Positions 9,470 to 16,813 of a stretch of DNA of 16,813 bases are shown here, one piece after another (within the stretch, counting starts at the first letter, position 1; each line of letters opens with the position of its first letter). Position numbers and translations under genes: made by a program. Source of the stretch: Cyclostephanos tholiformis (taxonomy: Eukaryota; Bacillariophyta; Thalassiosirophyceae; Thalassiosirales; Thalassiosiraceae). The notes beneath the pieces are model-generated. The model did not search any database. It was not told the DNA's origin and saw only the letters and a program-made list of their open reading frames with translations. The DNA is taken from assembly GCA_036939975.1 (NCBI GenBank), contig JALLPB010000375.1, positions 1 through 16,813 of the forward strand, written 5' to 3'.

Positions 9470-10005
9470 GGGATGATTGGGCACTTATTGCAAGATGTGT
9501 GCAATCGCATCACCAACTATCTTGATGGTGATCTGAAGTAGCAGTCAGGCTTCCCCATCAATTGATTGACCTTGCACGCGAGTTTGAACTAGAAGATTTA
9601 TCTGAATGGTCTTCTCAGACATTAGGCAACAACGTATCACTAGACGAAGAAGATGAATGGCGTAATATGATTGACGAAATGTTTGAGAAGTAGAATATGC
9701 CGGAACATGTCTATGCAGATGAGAAATTTCTAGGCGGGAAACAATTTCAAAGGGCTTTTTTCAGTGGTATTCGCAGGAGCCGTTGCCTTAATTGAGCTTC
9801 GGCTGTGCGTCTCATTCTTTGTGACTGTTGCTCTTTGCCAGAATGCAATGTCATTTTAATCATTTTTGAGTCTTCATCCAGGTTGAGGGTAAAGGGGGGA
9901 ATATGGAATACCATTTAGATATTAAGTCTGAATTAATCTAACCCAAACACCGTTCTACCACAACAGAATCTCCTTACCTCCACCCTCGATGGCTGCCAAC
10001 CCACT

Positions 10006-12530
10006 CTAGGTTTCAATGTAATAAAAGGTTGCCTCTTGTCCATTCCAAATGATCTTGTAACAACCAGAGTATTTAATTGGTAGCTTTGACAGTCCAAACA
10101 TTTCATTTCCAGGGGTTTGCAATCCAACAAATCCGGTACGATGGATATCTGCTGGATCAAAAAGATAAAGAAAATGCTCGTATGAAAATCTCGTGTTAGG
10201 ACCATACCACTTGACTTGGTATGTCGCACTCCTGTACTTATTCAAAGCAAGGATTAGGTCCAAACACAAAAAACAGCAATCGTGGATTTTCGTACAAAAA
10301 TCTCGAGTGTCTGGGTCACAGATATGTGGATTAGTCACTCCTCCCATTCCAACATTGTATTTGAAGTTTTCCCAAACATATCCATCTGGATGTAGAACAG
10401 GCTTGTCATCTAGTTCTTGGAGGAGAATTACTTGATCTGCAGTTAGGTTCATTCCTCATAGGTAATTATCAACAAAGTCCTCTCTGTTAAAATGGATCAT
10501 TTTGGTTGGGGGAATTTGGGTTATATGAAACCCAAATTGGTTATGGTTGATTGCTTCGCCAAAAGTGTTGAACATGACATCACTAACTAGACTATCAATT
10601 TGAAACACGTCGGGTATCTGATGTACCATAGTTGACTTCTCTATGGAGATGTCCGCAACTGTCACATTGTTTATTTTTGAGGGCATCTCAACTTGTAGTG
10701 TTTTTGATGGCAACATGAAGCACTTCTTCCTAATAATCTCCCAATTTCATCAAAGGAACTATATGCATACCCATACCCACAATTTTTTGGATGATTCTTC
10801 TCACATCATGCCAAGAGAGTGTTTTCTTCTTCTTTTGACCACAATTTCCTTCCATCCTTGCACTTGATGGAGTTTACGGTTGCTTCATTTTCGTACTCTA
10901 CAGCCACAGAAGCCACTAAATTCTCCTCCGATCCATTCATTGTGCATTGGTGCTTAGGGAGAACCCTCTTTTCAGTCGCTTCCAGATTTGTTTTGACTTT
11001 TCTTACTGTTGTGCTTGAGGAAGATGATAATGTCCTATTTTTGGTTTTGATGGGTTGATTCAGTATTCCCAGCAAGGCAAGGCAATTATTGTAATAATTT
11101 GTTATCAGAGTGTTGATATGCATCACCAATTCTCTCCACTCCATTTTTCTTACCCACCACAAAGGCCTCATCCAAGCAGTATTCACATCTCCAATAATCG
11201 GGCGGATCTTCAGTCAAGATCAGGCATACACAATCTCGGTGGAAAACAAGAGTGCAAGTTGAGCAGCAAAGCAACTTGCCGGGTTGGTTGCATACCTCGC
11301 ATATGTCATTGAGTGCATCCAGAAAATCCTGATCTTTGTACACCACAAGAGGCTCCGGCTTGGTAGAATTGGGGGAAGATATGGATCCACTCTTGCAAGG
11401 CCTGTCTTGTCTTTATCTTTGAGGAATCATCTGTTCTGGCGTGAGAATAGCAACATCCTCAATCTCATCATCAGCATTTTCCTCTTCCCTCAATGCATCA
11501 CCGATTGTTGACATGGCCTTGGAAGTCTCATTGCCAATCAATGTTGCGGCCTTGGTTGCCGCACCTTTGAAGATAAATGCAGCCTCTGTTGCTACATCTT
11601 CGAATGATGCAAAGTCTGTCACCGCATCTTCAAACGTTAATGCTGTTGCCTCAACACCAACCGCTGATGCAACCTCAGTCAATGCATCACTGATTCTTGA
11701 TGCGGCCTTGGAAGTCTCATCGCTAATCATCATTGCAGCCTTAGTTGCCGATGTCACCGCATCTTTGAATGTTGCAAAGTCTGTTCCCGTATCTTCAAAC
11801 ATCAATGCTCTTGCCTCAACACCAATCACTGATGCAACCTCAGTCGATGCATCACCGATCATTAATGCGGCCTTGGAAGTCTCATTGCCAATCATCATTG
11901 CGGCCTTAGTTGCTGCATTGTCAAACCTAAATACAGCCTCTGTCACCACATCTTTGAACATTGTGAAGTCTGTCACCGCATCTTCAAACATCAATGCTGT
12001 TGCCTCAACACCAATCACTGATGTGACCTCAATTGACGCATCACCAATCGCCGATGCGGCCTTGGAAGTCTCATTGCCAATCATCGTTGCGGCTCGGTTG
12101 CCGCATCTTCAAACATAAATGTGGCCTCTGTTGCCACATCTTTGAACATTGTGAAGTCTGTCGCCGCATCTTCAAACATCAATGCTGTCACCTCAACACC
12201 AATTGCTGATGCAACCTCATTCGATGCATCACCAATCATCAATGAGGCCTTGGAAGTCTCATCCCTAATCATCATTGCACCAATCATCATTGTGGCCTTG
12301 GTTGCCGCATCTTTAAACATAAATGTGGCCTCTGTCACCACATCTTCGAATGTGAATGTGGTCGCCTCACCACCAATTGTCGATGTGGTCTTTGGAGTTG
12401 AATCACCAATTGACAATGTATCCTTTGAAGTCGCATCATCAAACCTCGATGCAGACATGGGACAGCTCATGCAAGCGGTCCGATTATGCTCCTTGCACTC
12501 TTCGTGCTCTTTCATTTCCCGGTAGCACTT
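10006..12530 (-). pseudogene. Cys-rich/repeat/PHD-finger/Myb-like protein, interrupted
   Basis: Read leftwards, a Cys/His/Lys-rich head (KCGGKCNHKKKCYREM, 12530-12513) follows a probable intron acceptor (AACAG). Next comes the 189-bp repeat region, then a C4HC3 PHD finger (11168-11304: CEVC, CSTC, HRDC, WRCEYC). PHD fingers usually read histone-tail methylation. A Ser-rich linker leads to a Myb/SANT-like domain (10680-10850: KLWSKEEENTLL, YAYSSFDEIGRLLGRSA). The unidentified C-terminal domain of about 230 residues ends FYYIET-TAG. Lesions: a one-base deletion near 12085-12100, TAA at 11411-11413, a shift near 11140, TGA at 10806-10808, a shift near 10710 and TGA at 10456-10458. The frame is otherwise continuous across these stops, so this was one gene, probably nuclear and chromatin- or DNA-binding. 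Some breaks might be introns or assembly errors. Confidence 0.65.
11515..12440 (-). repeat. 189-bp tandem repeat encoding about 63-residue units built of 10-11-residue modules
   Basis: The plus-strand marker GGCCTTGGAAGTCTCAT, or a close variant, starts at 11515, 11704, 11869, 12058 and 12246. Spacings are 189, 165, 189 and 188, with a degenerate further copy near 12420. Coding is on the minus strand: each unit reads like ATKAAMMIGNETSKAA, then IGDASTEVASVIGVEATALM, then FEDAVTDFTMFKDVVTEA. Within a unit, six modules of 10-11 residues repeat the pattern T-x-x-x-x-hydrophobic-hydrophobic-G/E-D-A. The 165 spacing is a clean eight-codon deletion; the 188 spacing is a frameshifting one-base deletion. 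The plus strand is also open across the array but looks like a shadow. Confidence 0.8.
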
Positions 12531-12618
12531 TTTTTTGTGATTGCACTTTCCCCCACATTTCTGTTACCTTTTACCAAATCCTCTGTATGGAAATGAGGGA
12601 TTCGGTGTCTCCTTAACA

Positions 12619-12837
12619 ACCGATGGACCAGAAGATGCCAGGATCCATCCAGCGGAAGCGGAGGATGGCAGGATTCATTCAACGGATGGAGGATGGGAGG
12701 ATGTTGGCATCCATCCTAATGAAGGAGGACTTGAGGATGCCAGGATCCAGCCAGTGAATGGTGGACCTGAGGATGCCACCATCCATCCAGCAAATGGAGG
12801 ACCTAAGGATGCCGGGATCCATCCGAAGGGTGGATAA
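12619..12837. repeat. 36-bp minisatellite, about six copies, with internal inverted repeats
   Basis: In the plus frame the array reads as a 12-residue unit like NGGPEDARIHPA: DGPEDARIHP, AEDGRIHS, GGWEDVGIHP, GGLEDARIQP, GGPEDATIHP, GGPKDAGIHP, then TAA. No ATG precedes it in frame, and the minus strand is open too (GWIPASLGPP-type units). Most units contain GGATG and CATCC about eight bases apart, an inverted pair able to form a small hairpin. Copies differ by substitutions and by one short unit. Translation is uncertain. Confidence 0.6.
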
Positions 12838-13012
12838 CAGTCCTCATAGATGGGAGATTTCAAAAAAATAAATTTGAAAATGGGGGACTTGCAGAGGAGT
12901 GACCAATGCTGGATAGGCATAGTTAGATCCTACATACGGTCTTGTTACCTTGCCTAACTGTCTTTTCTACATAATTACTTGGTATCTTGCCTTACATGAA
13001 CAGTTGTGGAAC

Positions 13013-13109
13013 AATTGTCTTGAGATGTCCAGCAACAAACTATAATAAATGAGTTTGCACTTAGTTTTTCGCTTGGACATCTCAAGACAATGGACATCTC
13101 AAGACAATT
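13013..13109. repeat. Perfect 19-bp inverted repeat with duplicated right arm
   Basis: AATTGTCTTGAGATGTCCA at 13013-13031 is the exact reverse complement of 13091-13109. The right arm is tandemly duplicated: GGACATCTCAAGACAAT occurs at 13075-13091 and again at 13092-13108. The loop is about 42-59 nt depending on the arm used. It lies between the two divergent block genes and could be a transcript hairpin, a regulatory palindrome, or the ends of a tiny inserted element. Confidence 0.8.
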
Positions 13110-13189
13110 TTTTTAGCTTTTGAATTCATTAGACATAATTTTAGAACCAAACTACCTTTGTGACTATACCAACATCCTGGTGTAACAAC

Positions 13190-14566
13190 ACACGTGACCT
13201 CAGGCGAAGACCTCAATGACACCCTCATCACCGTCCCCACCGCTGCCGCCGCCACCGCCGCAGCCACAATCCAATGATGTCTCCTATGATCCCACCAACA
13301 ATGCCACCTACTCGGGCGATGACCTTGATGACGCCCTCATCACCATCCTTATCCTATGATGCCTCCTACGATCCCATTGACGATGCCACCCACGATGTTA
13401 CCATTGATGCTAATATCATCTTTTATGGAGGATCACCGCCACCTATGCTTGAATGATAATTGCAATAATTATGCTCAACAAGGGGGGATGTATATTTGCT
13501 CAAAGCACCAGGCTGGCAATAACAATGGCAGCAAAGGGGGCGGCGGGGGCAACGATGTCAGTGGATTGTGGCAGCTTCAGGCAAGGACAACACAGCTGGA
13601 GAGGGAGCTGAAAAAGACAAGGGCCAAACTCGAGATTGCCTCGTGCATGCATCCCGCCAGAGCAATGATGAACATGGATGAAGACAAGACTACTGAAAAG
13701 GCCAGCATCATGCAGGCTGCGAGCCTCATCATGTCACTGCATGACATGGGATCGTTGTGCTTGAGGGTTTTGGACTCGGGTGGAGGAGACGACTGCTTGT
13801 CATCGTTGTCTCCTTTGTACACTTGCCCTCCCCCCAAAAATGATCGTGACATCGTCATCATTGGGAATGGGTTGGGCGATGTTGCGATGGCATCATCGAT
13901 CGGGCCAATGGGCAATGTTGGTGATGCAATTTTTTGTGTAGGGTTGGTAAATGATGATGGAGTAGGGTGGGGAAGAGACAGTGGATCAATGCTCCCTGTT
14001 GTGTCCATTGTCGTGCCGGCATCGGCCTATGTCAATGACATGAATGACGTTGATGTTCCGCAGCTTGAGGCAGAGAAGGCATGGTGTGAGAGGGAACAGT
14101 ACAAGATCATATTAGCATTTTGTGCCGATGTAGAGAAGGCCAAGGGATAGGTATGTGATATGGAGGATAGGCTCAAGGTGGAGAGTGCAATGCTTGAGAG
14201 GGAACAGTAGAGATCATATTGGCCTTTCATGCCGAGGTGGAGAAGGCCAAGGGAGAGGTACGTGATTTAGAGAATAGGCTTGAGGCAGAGCGGGCAACAT
14301 GCAAGAGGGAACAGTACAAGATCATATCGGCTTTTCATGCCGAGGTGGAGAAGGCCAAAGGAGAGGTACGTGATTTGGAGGATAGGCTCAAGGCGGAGAG
14401 GGCAACGTGCAAAAGGGAGGCCGCAAGGGCCGATGTGCTGGAGAGGGAGGTAAAATCCTTCAAGAATGGTGTCTCATTGGTGAGTGCACAGTTGACCGTG
14501 GGGACTCCTCATTTTCCATCATTGGGGGCGGCGACCGTGGTCATTAATACAGCAAAATCATTGTGA
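13190..14566 (+). pseudogene. Zinc-knuckle and coiled-coil repeat protein, interrupted
   Basis: The N-terminal part (13200-13420, in shifting frames) carries a twice-repeated acidic motif, SGEDLNDTLIT/SGDDLDDALIT and YDPTNNAT/YDPIDDAT, with a poly-Ala/Thr tract in the first copy. A Cys/His segment follows (CLNDNCNNYAQQGG, then ICSKHQAGN), resembling the small zinc knuckle of WRKY19-like proteins. Then come a Gly-rich linker, a coiled coil (LQARTTQLERELKKTRAKLE) and a Met/Asp/Gly-rich region. Last are the 108-bp coiled-coil repeats, ending at TGA 14566. Lesions: a shift near 13445, TAG at 14148-14150 (GAG in sister repeat units) and a one-base deletion near 14208. The exact start is unknown. 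It is transcribed away from the PHD-type gene. A DNA- or protein-binding role is inferred only from the zinc-knuckle and coiled coils; I do not recognise the whole protein. Confidence 0.55.
14088..14430 (+). repeat. 108-bp tandem repeats encoding coiled-coil units
   Basis: Units begin at GAGAGGGAACAGT-type sequence at 14088, 14196, 14303 and (diverged) 14411, with spacings 108, 107 and 108. Each encodes 36 residues, for example REQYKIISAFHAEVEKAKGE followed by VRDLEDRLKAERATCK, a strongly charged helical repeat. The 107-bp unit has lost one base after CAGTA; the first unit has TAG where the others have GAG. Confidence 0.85.
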
Positions 14567-14710
14567 ATAACCAATTCGACCACAGAAGTGGTAACCATAT
14601 TCCTGAACATGGCCAAAACATTGCGATGCATCTGGATTGCCGACTCAACCACAGAAGTGGTGACCGCGGTCATGAACACAATGAAATCATCATGATGCAT
14701 CTCCTCTAAA
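14529..14710. repeat. 69-bp repeat with an ACCAC/GTGGT palindrome
   Basis: ACCACAGAAGTGGT occurs at 14579-14592 and 14648-14661, 69 bp apart, each with five-base inverted arms. The flanks also match: plus-frame STTEVVT recurs, and CATGAACA- and GATGCATCT-type strings follow each copy. A weaker related stretch starts near 14529. It lies between the coiled-coil repeats and the next coding piece, and may be an intron or decayed coding repeat. Confidence 0.5.
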
Positions 14711-14740
14711 ATGATACTGTCATTGCAAATTTGCAACTAG

Positions 14741-15666
14741 TCCAAAATTTGATAAGCGCAGGTCTGATTTGCTCAGACGTATCCCCCGTGACGTGAAAGC
14801 ATGCTTCCTCAAAGGAGGATTCTCAAAGTGGGGGAAAAACTGGTTGCTGGTGTTAGAGTTAGGTCCATTCGATGTTAATCCTGGACTGGTAAGAAATATG
14901 TGGATGGATATTATCAGAATGTGAGTTATCTTTGGATAGGATGTAATTTTGTTTTTGATTACAATTATTAAAGAACAAATTTGTTAATGATTGTTATGGA
15001 TAATGATGCTCGCCAATTTTTTAACAAATCATCCAACCCCTGATTGGGCAATCATCCATCCGATCTGTCACTTCAGTTCCAGAAGAATGGGTGCAATGTG
15101 ACTTGCCTTGTTCATTGGTATGGGATCAAAGATCCTCATCAGGCCTACTTTTTTTTTAGCAAAGGAAAAATCATTCATTATGATGAGGGTGTGCACATGG
15201 GATATTGTGAAATTCCAAAACCAATTCAGCAGAAGATTGACAAAGAATCAGAGCTGACCAAGATTGAGGAGCAGATTTGAAGAGGATTGATTGAGATCAT
15301 TTCGGACATGAAGAAGGACAGAAATGACAGGGCGGCATGGATGATGCAATGGAAGGAAGATTTCGATAATGCGGAGGAGAAGGAGGAACTAAAGTCAAAG
15401 TTGGATAGGTTTGACGAGGAGGAGGATGCACCACAAAGGAGAGGGGTCTGGAAGGCCAAAGAAGGTGGAGGGTATGGGGGATCCCTATATCCACGTAACA
15501 GTCAATCGCTACAACAAGATTAATCAACCAAAACTACACCGACAGTTGCCAGTGTAAGCAGTTCCGTGGTGATAGTTGCTAAAACTGTATCATTCATGTT
15601 GAGTGTATTGGGTACAGTAACCCCTATTGGAATTGTAACTGCGGATCAGATTGTGGCAATCTTGTT
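14741..15666 (+). pseudogene. C-terminal part of the zinc-knuckle/coiled-coil gene, or a separate broken gene
   Basis: A basic exon (14742-14888: FDKRRSDLLRRIPRDVKACF, then GGFSKWGKNW) ends at donor GTAAGA. After an intron the frame continues in phase 0 with FQKNGCNVTCLVHWYGIK, YFFFSKGKIIHYDEG and EIPKPIQQKIDKESELTKIE. A TGA at 15278-15280 interrupts it, but the same frame then gives GLIEIISDMKKDRND, the acidic KEDFDNAEEKEELKSKLDRF and GVWKAKEGGGYGG. A TAA at 15522 is followed in frame by a hydrophobic end (SVVIVAKTVSFMLSVLG, VTPIGIVTADQIVAIL). This looks like one protein with two premature stops. It follows the coiled-coil repeats on the same strand and may belong to that gene. Function unknown. 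Confidence 0.5.
14889..15076 (+). other. Intron (188 nt)
   Basis: Donor GTAAGA after CCTGGACTG and acceptor GTCACTTCAG before TTCCAGAAG. Both flanking frames are open and join in phase 0. The interior is AT-rich with stops. Confidence 0.55.
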
Positions 15667-16108
15667 TTGAGCCAATGGAAATTTGCTAGGTGCTTGTAAG
15701 TAATCTTGTGAACTGAGCTAATGAATTGTTGAAGGCTTTGATGGCTGGTAATAAATAGACCTTGTCTAATGTATGACTTTTACAGCTTTTGTTCACTCAA
15801 ATCATTGTTACTTGACCTCTCATCATTCAAACTACGGAGGCTTTTCCTGACATCACCAATATGAAAAAACTTGTTCAAAATGGTGCAGGATACTTGCAAG
15901 GTGGGTTGAAATGAGAGAACTGGGAGAGAGGTGAGTCTTTCACAATGAGTGATCTCCAAGAAAAACCCAATAGTGTCACACATGACAGTCATATTCCTTT
16001 TTCATCAACTCTATCCATAGTCAAGACAATGGGCCAGGTCTCAGTGCCCCCTGGGATCAACTTTTTTATTAAGCATGTTGGGACTATCTTCCGTAATCTG
16101 TTCCAAGT

Positions 16109-16188
16109 GTAAGGAATCAATCTGTTTTGTCCAGTTGATCATGCTTACCCAAGAGCTCACTTTTTATCATTTTCCTCTTCATGTTCAG
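16109..16188 (+). other. Intron in the distal dynamin-like fragment (80 nt)
   Basis: Donor GTAAGG and acceptor TCATGTTCAG with a pyrimidine-rich tract. Splicing joins GTIFRNLFQ to VALHDMKLRS in frame. Confidence 0.65.
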
Positions 16189-16550
16189 GGCTCTACATGA
16201 CATGAAACTACGATCTGTTGACACTGAATGATTGCTCAAAAACTGCCCTGGGTTGGAAAGTCGTCTCTCTAGAGAGTTTGATAATATGTTGTGGAAATTG
16301 ATGCAGAATGCGGCAGATAAAATGCATCTTTCCTTGGTACCATGGTACTCTAGTCTTATCCCTAATCTTCCTAATTTTCAGCCATTGCTAAAGGAAGATG
16401 ATGGGGATCTCTATAAGTTCAAGGATGGTTCCTATGTCAAGACACCTAGTAAGAGTTCGATTCACGAGCAAAAGATGAAAGAAGATGGCGGTTTTATGAC
16501 TAAACTCATTTCATTGTTTCAGACTTCTGTCAATGAAACAAAAGCTAAAG

Positions 16551-16621
16551 GTTAGCACTCGTGTTGAAATTAATTTTTGCAAGAAGTATTCTTCTCTAAT
16601 TGTCTCATCTTCCCCGGCCAG
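16551..16621 (+). other. Intron in the distal dynamin-like fragment (71 nt)
   Basis: Donor GTTAGC after ETKAKG-coding sequence; acceptor CCCCGGCCAG. Splicing in phase 1 gives NETKAKELLCE, then a TGA. The donor is weak, so this is less sure than the other introns. Confidence 0.45.
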
Positions 16622-16714
16622 AACTGCTTTGTGAATGAGGAAGGCGGCAGGCTCAGCAAAAGAAGAACTTCCTCCCTGAGAACAGGACTTTGATGATTAA
16701 CAGCTTAACAGTTA

Positions 16715-16734
16715 TTGACGTTCGTGAACGTCAA
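16715..16734. repeat. Inverted repeat TTGACGTTCGTGAACGTCAA
   Basis: Nine-base arms (TTGACGTTC and GAACGTCAA) are separated by GT. Each arm contains TGACGT-type sequence as in bZIP sites. It lies inside the decayed coding tail, so chance or coding origin is possible. Confidence 0.5.
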
Positions 16735-16813
16735 ATTTTTTACGAGCTTCTTTGGAGAGTAGTTACTCGCCGAATTTTTATCCGTTCAAAGAGTTAGATA
16801 GCTAGAAAGTTAG

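Larger units (their letters stand above)
8210..9763 (+). pseudogene. Dynamin-like GTPase, N-terminal part (GTPase domain and proximal stalk), disrupted
   Basis: From the ATG at 8210 a basic N-terminus leads into a dynamin-type G domain: G1 GMQSSGKST (87-95), G2 GTGTRCPLDTTC with the switch Thr, G3 DTPGI and G4 TKFD. The family remodels membranes as GTP-hydrolysing oligomers. TAG at 9119-9121 stops the frame directly after TKFD, but family-like sequence continues: QLKDSRSGSKCNKFFSEYF, then in a shifted frame TATRLPEVLVSLRKELVQFH, ITNYLDGDL, FELEDLSEWSSQTLG and EKFLGGKQFQRAF. Further lesions are a frameshift near 9205-9220, TAG at 9351, TAG plus a shift at 9539, and TAG at 9691. Introns fit at 8810-8923 and 9390-9469. 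The match ends at about 9763; the next part of the protein resumes about 6 kb downstream. I chose ATG 8210 because the basic MDRQSKRLERR segment follows it. Confidence 0.82.
12531..13189. other. Divergent intergenic region between the two block genes
   Basis: It separates the leftward PHD-type gene and the rightward zinc-knuckle gene. It holds the 36-bp minisatellite and the 13013-13109 inverted repeat described separately. It may also contain the first exon of the leftward gene, whose exon at 12530 begins at an intron acceptor; I could not identify the donor or the start codon. No other gene is evident. Confidence 0.5.
9764..15784. mobile_element. Block of about 6.0 kb interrupting the dynamin-like gene (putative insertion)
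   Basis: The dynamin-like protein stops after GGKQFQRAF at 9763 and resumes at about 15785-15840 (FPDITNMKKLVQNGAGYLQG) on the same strand, so little protein appears lost. The near-identical strings GCTTTTTTCA (9754-9763) and GCTTTTGTTCA (15785-15795) flank the block and could be a decayed target-site duplication. Inside are two divergent degraded genes, a minisatellite and an inverted repeat. I found no transposase, integrase or terminal inverted repeat. Alternatives are a very large intron that received a segmental duplication (a good acceptor TTTTACAG sits at the right edge), or two separate dynamin paralogue fragments. Confidence 0.45.
15785..16797 (+). pseudogene. Dynamin-like GTPase, distal stalk/C-terminal part, disrupted
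   Basis: Continuation of the dynamin-like protein whose GTPase part lies at 8210-9763. Clear segments are FPDITNMKKLVQNGAGYLQG (from about 15838), NWERGESFTMSDLQEKP, VSVPPGINFFIKHVGTIF, ALHDMKLRSVDTE, NCPGLESRLSREFDNMLWKL, KMHLSLVPWYSSLIPNLPNF, KEDDGDLYKFKDGSYVKTP and SLFQTSVNETKAK. In-frame TGAs lie at 15813, 15912 (in GGLK-stop-ENWERG, probably a former Trp), 16229 and 16636. Introns fit at 16109-16188 and 16551-16621. The final piece (KNFLPENRTLMINSLTVIDV, then RERQIFYELLWRVV) ends at TAG near 16797 and may be the same gene or fused neighbouring sequence. The stalk assembles dynamins into filaments. Assignment to the same ancestral gene rests on strand, order, complementarity of the two parts and remembered family layout. 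Confidence 0.65.

Noticed and set aside
8210..9763. Reassignment of TAG to an amino acid, suggested by four in-frame TAG codons in the dynamin-like piece
   Set aside because: RPS23 ends at the expected C-terminus with TAG, and frameshifts accompany the TAGs in the dynamin-like piece. Pseudogene decay explains both.
10193..11312. Plus-strand open frames of 74-85 codons opposite the PHD-type gene
   Set aside because: They are shadows of the minus-strand PHD, Myb-like and C-terminal domain coding sequence.
11441..12525. Two long plus-strand open frames (225 and 134 codons) rich in Ala, Ser, Val and Ile
   Set aside because: They are the antisense of the 189-bp coding repeats. The minus frame links to the Cys-rich head and the PHD finger in the same reading frame.
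13577..14230. Minus-strand open frames of 143 and 67 codons opposite the coiled-coil gene
   Set aside because: They are antisense of a plus-strand frame containing a zinc knuckle and regular coiled-coil repeats.
12619..14430. CRISPR-like array
   Set aside because: The repeats are tandem and continuous, with no unique spacers, in a eukaryotic context.
16450..16475. tRNA T-loop-like string AGTTCGATTCACGA
   Set aside because: It lies inside a dynamin-like coding frame and no cloverleaf stems flank it.

Overview
The window reads as nuclear DNA of a eukaryotic microalga, most likely a diatom or another stramenopile. The evidence is an intact eukaryotic 40S ribosomal protein uS12/RPS23, short GT-AG introns of about 70-190 nt, a dynamin-like GTPase, and a PHD-finger/Myb-like protein of kinds I associate with diatoms. 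The lineage is inferred from resemblance held in memory; no search was run. Only two genes look intact and confidently functional: RPS23 (minus, 4430-4861) and a SAM-dependent methyltransferase-like gene (plus, 6231-7244). Most of the rest is decayed coding sequence.

Layout. About 120-2112 (plus) is a frameshifted remnant of an LTR-retrotransposon polyprotein: integrase core plus a long downstream region. 2113-4429 is non-coding with a recurring CCAACCAAA motif. RPS23 follows, with a possible small Cys-rich gene (minus, 4972-5391) just upstream of it, then an intergenic region of about 840 bp carrying an E2F-like and a CRE-like site, then the methyltransferase. 7139-7792 holds an uncertain minus-strand gene, and about 7847-8160 a broken relic of another protein.

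The most interesting structure is a dynamin-like gene found in two separated pieces on the same strand. The N-terminal GTPase domain and proximal stalk lie at 8210-9763, and the distal stalk and C-terminal part at about 15785-16797. Between them is a block of about 6.0 kb holding two divergently oriented degraded genes. To the left (minus, about 10006-12530) is a Cys-rich/189-bp-repeat/PHD-finger/Myb-like protein. To the right (plus, about 13190-15666) is a zinc-knuckle/coiled-coil-repeat protein with an acidic, Lys-rich tail. Between these two lie a 36-bp minisatellite and a perfect 19-bp inverted repeat. Both block genes and both dynamin pieces carry stops and frameshifts. I interpret the block as an insertion into a dynamin paralogue, perhaps an undescribed mobile or segmentally duplicated unit. 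No transposase was recognised.
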